From: Candidatus Rokubacteria bacterium GWA2_70_23
Lineage (GTDB): Bacteria; Methylomirabilota; Methylomirabilia; Rokubacteriales; CSP1-6
DNA length: 48,338 nucleotides
Direction of reading: 5' to 3'
NCBI GenBank assembly: GCA_001788395.1
Contig: MGBT01000119.1
Coordinates: 1-48,338, forward strand
A model generated the notes under the pieces. The model made no database searches. It saw nothing but the letters and a program-made list of their open reading frames with translations, and was not told the DNA's origin. How positions within the stretch are numbered: position 1 is the first letter of the stretch; each line of letters opens with the position of its first letter. Made by a program: the position numbers and the translations under genes. Positions 1-6,975 of the stretch are shown piece by piece.

Positions 1-63
1 GGCTACGGCCTTGACTCCCAGGAGCGCTACCGCCACCTGCCCTATATCGCCCGGCTCGCCTGA
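1..63 (+). CDS. 3' end of an unidentified protein
   Basis: An open frame enters from the left edge and ends at TGA 61-63. Only the last 20 residues are visible (they end RHLPYIARLA), too few to name a family. The downstream ABC-transporter genes are on the opposite strand and converge on it with a 13-base gap, so it is not part of that operon. The product is unknown. Confidence 0.5.
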   Translation, partial: GYGLDSQERYRHLPYIARLA

Positions 64-76
64 AGGGCGGGGCCCC

Positions 77-892
77 TCAGCGCTTCTGGTACTCCGGGCG
101 CCAGCGCAGGAGCCGGCTCTCCACCTGCTTGATGCCCAGCGCCATCACGATGCCGATGACGCCGAGGACGAGGAGCGCCACCATCATGTCCGCCGCGTTG
201 AGCGTGCCGAGAGACTGGATGATCAGGTAGCCGAGCCCCCCGCCCGACTCGCCCCCGATGAACTCGCCCACCACCACGCCGATCAGCGCGAAGGAGATGG
301 ACGGCGTCAGCGACGCGAAGGTCCAGGCCAGCGCCGAGGGAATCACGACGGTGCGCATGATCTGCCCCTCGCTCGCCCCGAGGAAGCGCGCCGAGTGGAT
401 CAGGTCCGCGTCCACGCTGCGGGCCCCCTGGAAGGTGTTGAAGAACACGATGAAGAAGACGATGGTCCAGGCGAGCACGATCTTCGCGAGGAGCCCGAAT
501 CCGAAGATCATGGTGATGAGCGGGACCAGGGCGATGCGCGGCAGGGAGTTGAAGGCGATGATGTAGGGCTCGAAGATCCGCGCCAGCCGGTCGTTCCGCC
601 CCAGCACGAGCCCCGCCACGAACCCGGTGGAGATGCCCACCAGGAAGCCCCACACCGTGGATTGCACGGTGGAGAGCGCCATGGCCCAGATGGTGAGCCG
701 CACCTCCGCCGAGGCCAGGTAGAGGAAGCGCCGGGCGATGGCCGACGGCCGGCTGATGAAGAAGGGGTCGATCCAGTAGAGGCCCGGCGTCTTCGAGATG
801 GCCTTGATCCCGGTGAGATACTCCCAGGCGCCCAGGACCGCGACGAGGATGGCCAGTCGCCAGCACAGGACCTCCCAGTGGTCGCGCGTCAT
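77..892 (-). CDS. NitT/TauT-family ABC transporter permease
   Basis: Inner-membrane permease of an ABC importer of the nitrate/sulfonate/taurine type (SsuC/TauC-like), 271 residues, the usual length. Hydrophobic segments lie near residues 8-26, 75-98, 115-155 and 195-255. The cytoplasmic EAA loop that docks on the ATPase is visible around residues 167-190 (ARFLGASEGQ, then IPSAL). Its ATG overlaps the stop of the upstream ATPase gene by four bases (ATGA), so the two are translationally coupled. It is the last gene of the binding protein-ATPase-permease operon. The substrate cannot be read from the sequence. Members of this family import sulfonates, nitrate, thiamine precursors or aromatic acids. 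Confidence 0.9.
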   Translation of the reverse strand: MTRDHWEVLCWRLAILVAVLGAWEYLTGIKAISKTPGLYWIDPFFISRPSAIARRFLYLASAEVRLTIWAMALSTVQSTVWGFLVGISTGFVAGLVLGRNDRLARIFEPYIIAFNSLPRIALVPLITMIFGFGLLAKIVLAWTIVFFIVFFNTFQGARSVDADLIHSARFLGASEGQIMRTVVIPSALAWTFASLTPSISFALIGVVVGEFIGGESGGGLGYLIIQSLGTLNAADMMVALLVLGVIGIVMALGIKQVESRLLRWRPEYQKR

Positions 893-1680
893 GCCGTCCT
901 CTCGGCGAACTCCTCGCCCAGCGCGTGCCAGATCTCGCCGTACTCCCGCAGATACTCGCCGGTCTCGCGGAGCGTGATCACGTCGCGGGGACGCCGCAAC
1001 CGCACCTCGTAGATCAGCTTGACCTTCCCCGGACGCCGGGTCAGCACCACGACCCGATCGGCGAGCGTGATGGCCTCGGAGAGATCGTGGGTGACGAACA
1101 CCACCGTCTGGTGCTTGGCCTCCCAGAGCCCGAGCAGCTCGGCGTGCAGGGTGAGCTTGGTGTGGGTGTCGAGCGCACCGAAGGGCTCGTCCATCAGCAG
1201 GATCTCGGGGTCCACGATCAGCGACCGCATCAGCGCCACGCGCTGCCGCATGCCGCCCGAGAGTGTGGCCGGAAAGGCGTCCTCGAAGCCCTGGAGCCCG
1301 GCCAGGGTGATGGCCTCGCGGACGCGGCGCTCGCGCTCGGCCGGCGGGATGCCGCGGTACTCCAGCCCCAGCGCGATGTTGCGCTCCACGGTCCGCCAGG
1401 GAAAGACCGTGTCCTTCTGGAAGACGTAGCCCACCTGAGGGGCGGGGCGTCCCGCGACCGGCTGGCCGTCCACCAGGATCTGGCCGCCGGACGGCGCCAC
1501 GAGGGCGCCGATCATGTTGAGGATGGTGGACTTGCCGCAGCCGGAGGGACCGACGACGGCCACGAACTCCTTGTCGCAGACGTCGAAAGACACGCGGTCC
1601 ACCGCCGCGACCTCCCGAGAGCCCTGGGCGAAGGTCTTCGAGAGGTCACGGATGGCGATGCGGACGCGGGGGCCGGCCAC
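889..1680 (-). CDS. NitT/TauT-family ABC transporter ATP-binding protein
   Basis: Cytoplasmic ATPase of the same importer, 263 residues. The Walker A motif GPSGCGKST is at about 44-52, the signature LSGGMRQR at about 139-146, the Walker B ILLMDEP at about 160-166 followed by the D-loop ALD, and the switch His in VFVTHD. I chose the GTG at 1678-1680 as start. It lies two bases after the binding-protein stop and is followed by the normal first strand (VRIAIRDLSKTF). The reading frame stays open far upstream only because of high GC, and that upstream part is a shadow of the binding-protein gene. The stop overlaps the permease ATG. Confidence 0.92.
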   Translation of the reverse strand: MAGPRVRIAIRDLSKTFAQGSREVAAVDRVSFDVCDKEFVAVVGPSGCGKSTILNMIGALVAPSGGQILVDGQPVAGRPAPQVGYVFQKDTVFPWRTVERNIALGLEYRGIPPAERERRVREAITLAGLQGFEDAFPATLSGGMRQRVALMRSLIVDPEILLMDEPFGALDTHTKLTLHAELLGLWEAKHQTVVFVTHDLSEAITLADRVVVLTRRPGKVKLIYEVRLRRPRDVITLRETGEYLREYGEIWHALGEEFAERTA

Positions 1681-1682
1681 GC

Positions 1683-2780
1683 CTAGGACTTGTACTTGGC
1701 CTGCGCCTTCTTGACGAAGCTCATATCCACCGCCCGGGCGTACGGGATCGGCTTGTCGAGGGCCGTCGGCACCCACACCTTCATCCCGCGCTCGTAGTCC
1801 TTCTCCTCGATGAGGAAGTCCCAGTCGAAGATGGTCCTGTAGTACCGCACGGAATCCAGCACCACCTCGCGCTTGAACGTGTCCATGTAGGGCTTGTGGA
1901 GCAGATCCACGACCTCCTCGTCCTTCGCCTTCCGGATCCACTGCTGGGCCCGGTAGCAGGCATTGACGTAGGCCTGGACGAGGTCCGGCGACTTCTCGAT
2001 GGTCTCCTTCAGGACGTAGCCCACGGTGACGGGGATGGGGCCGCCGAAGACGCGGTTCCAGGACTTCTCGTCGGCGATGTCGTAGATGGGCTGGCCGAAC
2101 CCTTCCCCGACGGCGGCCGACTGCCACTCGGGCACGGCCATGATGGCGTCGAACTTGCCGGCCTTGAGACCGCCCAGCATGGTGGTGGAGGCACCCCCGC
2201 CCACCCACTCGACGTGATCGTTGACCGTCTTGCCGTCCGCGGCCTTGGTGTTCTTCAGCACGTAGACCCCATAGACGTAGGTGCCCGACCCGATGGCCGT
2301 GGCCGCCACGACGGCCTTGCGCCCCACGAGCGTCTGGTCCGCGAGGGCCTCGACGCTCTTCACGCCGCGGTCGAACAGCTCCTTGCGGGCGACGATGTTG
2401 GCGTAGGAGCACCGCGTGTCGGTGGCGAAGATCATGAGGGCGTCCTTGCCCTTCTCGGTGATCTTGAGCGGGTGGTTCGAGTCGCCCAGCGCGAACATCA
2501 CCTGTCCAGCCGCGAGTGCCTGCACCACCTTGGCGCCGCCGCCGGGCACGATGAAGTCCGGGGTCTTGACGCCCTCCTCCTCGAAGAGCTTCTTCTGGGC
2601 CGCGACGAGGTGCTGCCCGTAGACGAAGGTCGAGACGCTGTGGGAAGCGCTGATGGGTCGGAGGCCCTGGGCGAGGCCGACGGCCGGCAGCCCGCCGACT
2701 GCGGAGGCCACCCCCGCAAGGGCAGCGGCTTCGAGGAACCGGCGGCGCGTGAGGGGCTGGGCGTGGGAGGTCCGTGTCAT
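1683..2780 (-). CDS. Tat-exported ABC substrate-binding protein (NMT1/THI5-like)
   Basis: Periplasmic binding protein of the NitT/TauT-type importer, 365 residues. The N-terminus has a twin-arginine signal (TRRRFLEAA at about 11-19) followed by a hydrophobic stretch to about residue 37, so it is probably exported folded by Tat. The mature part has the type II periplasmic-binding fold pattern of the NMT1/TauA group, with a ligand-loop-like GGGAKVVQAL and an internal GGGASTTMLGGL. It is the first gene of a three-gene minus-strand operon and starts 217 bases from the divergent yicC. The ligand is unknown. The long C-terminal domain is typical of the SsuA/TauA-like group but does not identify the substrate. 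Confidence 0.88.
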   Translation of the reverse strand: MTRTSHAQPLTRRRFLEAAALAGVASAVGGLPAVGLAQGLRPISASHSVSTFVYGQHLVAAQKKLFEEEGVKTPDFIVPGGGAKVVQALAAGQVMFALGDSNHPLKITEKGKDALMIFATDTRCSYANIVARKELFDRGVKSVEALADQTLVGRKAVVAATAIGSGTYVYGVYVLKNTKAADGKTVNDHVEWVGGGASTTMLGGLKAGKFDAIMAVPEWQSAAVGEGFGQPIYDIADEKSWNRVFGGPIPVTVGYVLKETIEKSPDLVQAYVNACYRAQQWIRKAKDEEVVDLLHKPYMDTFKREVVLDSVRYYRTIFDWDFLIEEKDYERGMKVWVPTALDKPIPYARAVDMSFVKKAQAKYKS

Positions 2781-2835
2781 GGATTGTCTCCAAGTCTCCC
2801 GCCGGGGTCCCGGGTGGTCCCGGCGGTCGGGTGGT

Positions 2836-2850
2836 CACTGCAGTGCAGTG
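2836..2850. promoter_or_regulatory. Palindromic operator-like site
   Basis: CACTGCAGTG (2836-2845) is a perfect 10-base palindrome, and its right half CAGTG is repeated directly afterwards (2846-2850). It lies 56 bases upstream of the ABC binding-protein start, in the divergent yicC/importer gap, a reasonable place for a repressor site controlling the importer. No regulator is encoded nearby. The role is an inference. Confidence 0.25.
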
Positions 2851-2915
2851 CTGCGTCCGGGCCAAACTCTACACGCGGCACGGGCCGCTGTCAACGGCCG
2901 ACCGCGTCGAACACA

Positions 2916-2944
2916 TTGACAGAAAAGGTCTTTCGGGCTAACCT
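2916..2944 (+). promoter_or_regulatory. Sigma70-type promoter for yicC-gmk-rpoZ-coaBC
   Basis: A consensus -35 TTGACA (2916-2921) is followed after 17 bases by TAACCT (2939-2944), which keeps the T1, A2 and T6 of a -10 box. The predicted start near 2951 gives a leader of about 45 bases before yicC. This is the only strong promoter-like site before the first core operon. Confidence 0.5.
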
Positions 2945-2997
2945 CCACCAATGACAGCGCCCGATGCCGTTCCCACTCCGGACGCCCAGAGGCCCTC

Positions 2998-3882
2998 ATG
3001 ATTCGCAGCATGACAGGATACGGCCGGGCGGAGGTGTCCGGGGCCCGGCTGGCGGTGTCGGTCGAGTGCAAGTCGGTCAACCATCGGCATCTCGACATCG
3101 CGCTCAAGCTCCCCCGTCTCCTCGCCCCCTTCGAGCCTGAGGCCCGCCGGCTGATCCAGGCCGCCGCACAGCGCGGGCGGGTGGAGGTGAGCGTGATGGC
3201 GACCCCGGCGGCCGGCACCGCGTCGAACCCGCTGACGCTCAACACGGAGCAGGCTCGGGAGTACATGACGGCGGCCAAGCATCTGGCGGATGACCTGAAG
3301 CTGCCGGGCGGGCCTCGGCTCGAGTGGCTGCTCGGCCAGCCGGGCGTGCTCGCGCGCGAAGAGCAGACGACGGCGTCGCCCGAGGAGGCCTCCGGGCTCC
3401 TGGAACAGGCGCTCTCCCAGGCGCTCGCCGACCTGGTCGCCCGGCGCGAGACCGAGGGCAAGGCGCTGTGCCAGGAGATGTTCGCGCTCCACGAGGCCCT
3501 TGCCGCCCAGGTCGCCCTCATAGCCGCGCGGGCGCCCATGGCGGTCGAGCGCCGGAGCGCGCGCCTCCGCGAGCGCATGGACACACTCCTCGGGGAGGCG
3601 CACCTCGACGAGGCGCGCCTGGCCATGGAGGTGGCTGTCTGGGCCGAGCGCTCGGACATCAGCGAGGAGCTGGCGCGACTGCGCGCGCACCTCGATCAGT
3701 TCAGCGCGCTGCTCGACGAGGGCGGGGCGGTGGGGCGGACGCTCGACTTCTTGATCCAGGAGATCACCCGGGAGGTGAACACGGTCGGATCCAAGGCCGA
3801 CGATCTGCAAATCTCCCAGGCGGTGATCGCCGCCAAGTCCACCCTGGAGAAGCTCCGGGAGCAGGTGCAGAACCTCGAGTGA
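2998..3882 (+). CDS. yicC: YicC/YloC-family endoribonuclease
   Basis: YicC-family protein, 294 residues, full length. It has the hallmark start MIRSMTGYGRAE, the conserved VECKSVNHRHLDI near residues 21-35, and the C-terminal DUF1732 block near 235-294 (GRTLDFLIQE, EVNTVGSKA, STLEKLREQVQN). Work on E. coli YicC supports a metal-dependent endoribonuclease that acts on small RNAs and mRNAs. Its stop overlaps the gmk ATG by one base (TGATG). The yicC-gmk-rpoZ order is widely conserved and links RNA turnover, GMP kinase and RNA polymerase omega. Confidence 0.95.
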   Translation: MIRSMTGYGRAEVSGARLAVSVECKSVNHRHLDIALKLPRLLAPFEPEARRLIQAAAQRGRVEVSVMATPAAGTASNPLTLNTEQAREYMTAAKHLADDLKLPGGPRLEWLLGQPGVLAREEQTTASPEEASGLLEQALSQALADLVARRETEGKALCQEMFALHEALAAQVALIAARAPMAVERRSARLRERMDTLLGEAHLDEARLAMEVAVWAERSDISEELARLRAHLDQFSALLDEGGAVGRTLDFLIQEITREVNTVGSKADDLQISQAVIAAKSTLEKLREQVQNLE

Positions 3883-4502
3883 TGGAGCTGATCAAGCGGC
3901 GCGGGACCCTCGTGGTCGTCTCGGCCCCATCGGGAGCGGGCAAGACCACGCTGTGCCACGAGGTGCGCTCCATCGTGCCCGACCTGTTCTACTCGGTGTC
4001 GTACACGACGCGGGCCCCGCGCTCGGGAGAACGGACCGGCCGCGACTTCCACTTCGTCACGGAGCGGGAGTTCACGGCCATGCGGGAGCGCGACGAGTTC
4101 GCCGAGTGGGCGCAGGTCCACGGCCATCTGTACGCCACGCCAGCCCGGGCGCTGGAGGGCGCGCTGTCGCGGGGACTCGACGTGCTGCTGGACATCGATA
4201 CCCACGGGGCCCGGCAGCTGCGCCAGCGGTATCCGGCGGCGGTGTCCGTGTTCATCATGGCGCCGTCCCTGGCCGAGCTGGACGCGCGGCTGCGTGAGCG
4301 GAAGAGCGATGCGCCGGGCGAGATCGCCCGTCGCCTGGCGCGGGCACGCGAGGAGATCGCGGCCTGGCGCGAGTACCATTACCTGATCATCAACCGGGAC
4401 GTGAAGGACGCCGTGGACCAGCTCGCCACGATCATCCAGGCCGAGCGCTGTCGCACGAGCCGACTCACGCTCAGATTCCCGGACGTGGAGGTACCCGAGT
4501 GA
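3882..4502 (+). CDS. gmk: Guanylate kinase
   Basis: Converts GMP to GDP with ATP, an essential step in GTP and dGTP supply. It has 206 residues, standard for the bacterial enzyme. The P-loop SAPSGAGKTT is at about 14-23. The GMP-binding region follows with SVSYTTRAPRSGE and the YATP motif of the GMP lobe. The ATG at 3882 overlaps the yicC stop. The frame is open much further upstream but reads only yicC shadow there. Its stop overlaps the rpoZ ATG by one base, so yicC, gmk and rpoZ form a coupled set. Confidence 0.97.
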   Translation: MELIKRRGTLVVVSAPSGAGKTTLCHEVRSIVPDLFYSVSYTTRAPRSGERTGRDFHFVTEREFTAMRERDEFAEWAQVHGHLYATPARALEGALSRGLDVLLDIDTHGARQLRQRYPAAVSVFIMAPSLAELDARLRERKSDAPGEIARRLARAREEIAAWREYHYLIINRDVKDAVDQLATIIQAERCRTSRLTLRFPDVEVPE

Positions 4503-4714
4503 TGCCGTTCCCATCCCTGGAGAAGTCCCTCAACAAGGTCTCGAACCGCTACCTGCTGGTCGTCCTGGCCGCCAAGCGCGCCCGCCAGCTGAACCGCGGC
4601 GCCGCGCCCCAGGTCGAGACCAAGCACAAGAAGCCCACCAGCATTGCGCTGGAGGAGGTCGCCGAGGGGAAGGTGGGCTACCGCCTGAAGGAAGACGACG
4701 GGAGCAAGGCCTGA
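4502..4714 (+). CDS. rpoZ: DNA-directed RNA polymerase subunit omega
   Basis: Omega helps beta-prime fold and assemble in RNA polymerase. The protein has 70 residues. It has the omega core SNRYLLVVLAAKRARQLN, and the KPTSIALEEVAEGKV segment matches the usual KPxxIALEEI..GKI ending. I chose ATG 4502, coupled to the gmk stop. A GTG directly before it (4499) would add one residue. It is followed by about 300 bases of repeats before coaBC. Confidence 0.93.
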   Translation: MPFPSLEKSLNKVSNRYLLVVLAAKRARQLNRGAAPQVETKHKKPTSIALEEVAEGKVGYRLKEDDGSKA

Positions 4715-4754
4715 CGCCGACGCGTCGAAGCGGCGAGGGGTGACAGGACGCCCC

Positions 4755-5021
4755 GATGAGGGCCGAAGGCCCGAAGAGGCCCGGCCGCAACCCGACGTGA
4801 GTCACATTCAAGCAACCAAGAAGATGAGGGCCAAAGGCCCGAAGAGGCCCCCGGGTGATCACAGGACCCGATGAGCGCTTGCGCGAAGAGGCCGAACCGC
4901 CAGGCCGAAGTGAGTCACATTCAAGCGACCAAGATGAGCGCTTGCGCGAAGAGGCCCAACCGCAACCCGAAGTGAATCACATTCAAGCGACCAAGACGTG
5001 AGTCACATCCAAGCGATCAAG
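4755..5021 (+). repeat. Imperfect direct-repeat array with a varying hairpin (family R1)
   Basis: The 309-base gap between rpoZ and coaBC holds no gene. It is built from about five partial copies of a unit of roughly 63-66 bases. Copies lie at 4755-4820, 4823-4850 (tail missing), 4870-4933, 4933-4995 and 4995-5021 (tail only). A unit reads GATGAG, a short hairpin, GAAGAGGCC, a variable CCGCAACC-like block, then GTGAGTCACATTCAAGCGACCAAG. The hairpin is GGGCC-GAA-GGCCC, then GGGCC-AAA-GGCCC, then GCGC-TT-GCGC twice, so both arms change together. A further copy lies at 10278-10340. The function is unknown. Confidence 0.85.
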
Positions 5022-5023
5022 AC

Positions 5024-6271
5024 ATGCTCGCCGGTTCGGAGCTGATCCTCGGCGTGACCGGCAGCATCGCCGCCTACAAGGCGGCGTACCTGCTCCGGGA
5101 GCTCAGGCGCGCCGGCGCCCTGGTCACGGTGGTCACCACCGCCCACGCCGAGCGGTTCGTGGGCGCCCTCACGTGGCGGACGCTGTCCGGCCGGCCGGTG
5201 CTCTCCGATCTCTTCGATCCCCGGAGCGAGGAGGCGGTGGAGCATGTGGCGCTGGCCGAGCGCGCGCATGCCGTCATCGTGGCGCCGGCCACCGCCAACA
5301 TCCTGGCCAAGGCCGCTCACGGGCTGGCCGATGATTTCCTCTCGACGCTGCTCCTGGCGGCGCGCTGCCCCGTGCTCATGGTCCCCGCCATGGACGGCGG
5401 CATGTGGTCCCACCCCGCCACCTCGGCCAACGTGGCCACGCTGCGTGCCCGTGGCGTCACCGTGCTGGAGCCGGACTCGGGCGAGCTCGCCTCCGGGCTC
5501 GCGGGCAAGGGCCGCTTGCCCGAGGTGGACAGCATCCTCGAGGCGGTCGAGCGCCTCCTGACCCCGGTACGCGATCTGGCCGGCGAGCGCATCCTCGTCA
5601 CCGCCGGGCCCACGCGTGAGCCCATCGATCCGGTGCGCTACCTCTCGAACCGCTCGTCGGGGAAGATGGGCCATGCCCTCGCGACGGCGGCCCTCCGCCG
5701 CGGGGCCGAGGTCGTCCTGATCTCCGGGCCCACGTCCCTCACGCCGCCATCCGGCGCGGTGTACGTGCCGGTGCAGACGGCGGAAGAGATGCGCGAGGCC
5801 GCGCTCCAGCACATCGAGTCGGCCACGATCGTGATCAAGGCGGCCGCCGTGGCGGACTACCGTGTGAGGGATCCGCGCGCCAGCAAGATCAAGTCCTCGA
5901 AGACGGAGGGGCTCACGCTCGAGCTGCTGCCCACCCCCGATATCCTCAAGGAGCTGGCAGCCCGACGGGGCCGCGCCTTCATCGTGGGATTCGCCGCCGA
6001 GACCCGCGACGTGCGTGCCTCCGGAACCGAGAAGCTCCGCTCGAAGGGGATCGACCTGCTCGTGGCGAACGACGTGAGCCGGCAGGGCATCGGCTTCGAG
6101 TCGGACGACAACGAGGTGCTGCTGCTGGACCGCTGGGGCGGCGCGATCGAGCTGCCTCGCATGCGCAAGCTCGCGGTGGCCGGCGCCATCCTCGACCGCG
6201 CTCTGGCACTTCGCGCCGCGGCGGCCGCCTCACCCGACCCCGCCGCTCCTCACCCCCGACCGCTCCCCTGA
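5024..6271 (+). CDS. coaBC: Bifunctional phosphopantothenoylcysteine decarboxylase/synthetase
   Basis: Makes 4'-phosphopantetheine in coenzyme A synthesis. CoaB joins phosphopantothenate to cysteine with CTP, and CoaC decarboxylates the product using FMN. It has 415 residues. The CoaC part (1-180) has GVTGSIAAYK, the catalytic His74 (VEHVALAE), APATAN and PAMDGGMW. The loop with the catalytic cysteine in E. coli (QACGD..GPGRM) reads ELASGLAGKGRL here, with Ser157 in the Cys position. The CoaB part begins with VTAGPTREPIDPVR and contains SNRSSGKMG, KAAAVADYR and VANDV. The last residues (PHPRPLP) are low complexity, encoded by a hairpin whose loop carries the stop. It is preceded by the R1 repeat array. 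Confidence 0.95.
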   Translation: MLAGSELILGVTGSIAAYKAAYLLRELRRAGALVTVVTTAHAERFVGALTWRTLSGRPVLSDLFDPRSEEAVEHVALAERAHAVIVAPATANILAKAAHGLADDFLSTLLLAARCPVLMVPAMDGGMWSHPATSANVATLRARGVTVLEPDSGELASGLAGKGRLPEVDSILEAVERLLTPVRDLAGERILVTAGPTREPIDPVRYLSNRSSGKMGHALATAALRRGAEVVLISGPTSLTPPSGAVYVPVQTAEEMREAALQHIESATIVIKAAAVADYRVRDPRASKIKSSKTEGLTLELLPTPDILKELAARRGRAFIVGFAAETRDVRASGTEKLRSKGIDLLVANDVSRQGIGFESDDNEVLLLDRWGGAIELPRMRKLAVAGAILDRALALRAAAAASPDPAAPHPRPLP

Positions 6272-6280
6272 CGGGAGCGG
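6260..6280 (+). terminator. Hairpin spanning the coaBC stop codon
   Basis: CCGCTCCC (6260-6267) and GGGAGCGG (6273-6280) form a perfect 8-bp stem with a 5-base loop. The coaBC TGA (6269-6271) lies in the loop. No U-run follows, so it is not a classical intrinsic terminator. It could stabilise the 3' end or reduce readthrough into the uracil-DNA glycosylase gene 15 bases downstream. Confidence 0.4.
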
Positions 6281-6294
6281 GAGAGAGCACGATC

Positions 6295-6975
6295 ATGGAT
6301 GAGCGGGAGATCCTCGCCGACGTGCTGCGCGACCTCGCCCAGACGCTCCGGCACCACCAGGACCTCGGCGTGACGGAGATCTCCCTCGCCCAGGCCCCCG
6401 TCGTCGATCCGCGAGAGGCGCTGCGGACCCAGGAGGCGGCGCTCCAGGGCTGCCCGCGCTGCAAGCTCTCCACGAGCCGGACCACCGTCGTCTTCGGCTC
6501 GGGCAACCCGCGGGCCCGGCTGCTCGTGGTCGGAGAGGGGCCCGGCGAGGAGGAGGACCGGCAGGGCAAGCCGTTCGTGGGACGCGCGGGGCAGCTCCTG
6601 ACCAAGATGCTCGCGGCGGTGGGATTCGATCGCGAGCGCGACTGCTACATCGCCAACGTGGTGAAATGCCGCCCGGAGCGCAACCGGAACCCGGAGCCGG
6701 ACGAGGTGGCGGCGTGCACCCCCTTCCTGATGGCCCAGGTGGACACCCTCCAGCCGGCGGTGATCCTGGCCCTCGGCAACTTCGCGGCGCAGACGCTCCT
6801 CGCCACGCGGGAAGGGATCACGAAGCTCCGCGGCCGCACCTACGAGTACCGGTCGAGCGTGCTGGTGCCCACCTTCCATCCAGCCTTCCTCCTGAGGAAT
6901 CCCGGCCAGGAGTTCAAGCGCATGGCGTGGGACGACCTCAAGCTGGCCCGCCGCGAATACGACCGCTTCACGTGA
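6295..6975 (+). CDS. Uracil-DNA glycosylase, iron-sulfur family 4
   Basis: Removes uracil from DNA to start base-excision repair. It has 226 residues. Cysteines 53, 56 (CPRC), 125 (VVKCRPERNRNP) and 141 fit the four ligands of the [4Fe-4S] cluster of family 4 enzymes. Motif A reads GEGPGEEED near 80-88, followed by GKPFVGRAGQLL. Motif B is HPAFLLRNP with His195. The first 45 residues are an extension common in this family, also seen in SPO1-polymerase-like annotations. Its TGA overlaps the GTG start of priA (GTGA), so repair and replication-restart genes are coupled. Confidence 0.92.
   Translation: MDEREILADVLRDLAQTLRHHQDLGVTEISLAQAPVVDPREALRTQEAALQGCPRCKLSTSRTTVVFGSGNPRARLLVVGEGPGEEEDRQGKPFVGRAGQLLTKMLAAVGFDRERDCYIANVVKCRPERNRNPEPDEVAACTPFLMAQVDTLQPAVILALGNFAAQTLLATREGITKLRGRTYEYRSSVLVPTFHPAFLLRNPGQEFKRMAWDDLKLARREYDRFT

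Noticed and set aside
4741-5023. CRISPR array
   Set aside because: The repeats at rpoZ-coaBC are imperfect, about 63-66 bases long and nearly contiguous, without uniform spacers, and no cas gene is present.
6240-6271. Extra domain at the coaBC C-terminus (SPDPAAPHPRPLP)
   Set aside because: It is low-complexity sequence encoded by the hairpin around the stop codon, not a recognisable domain.
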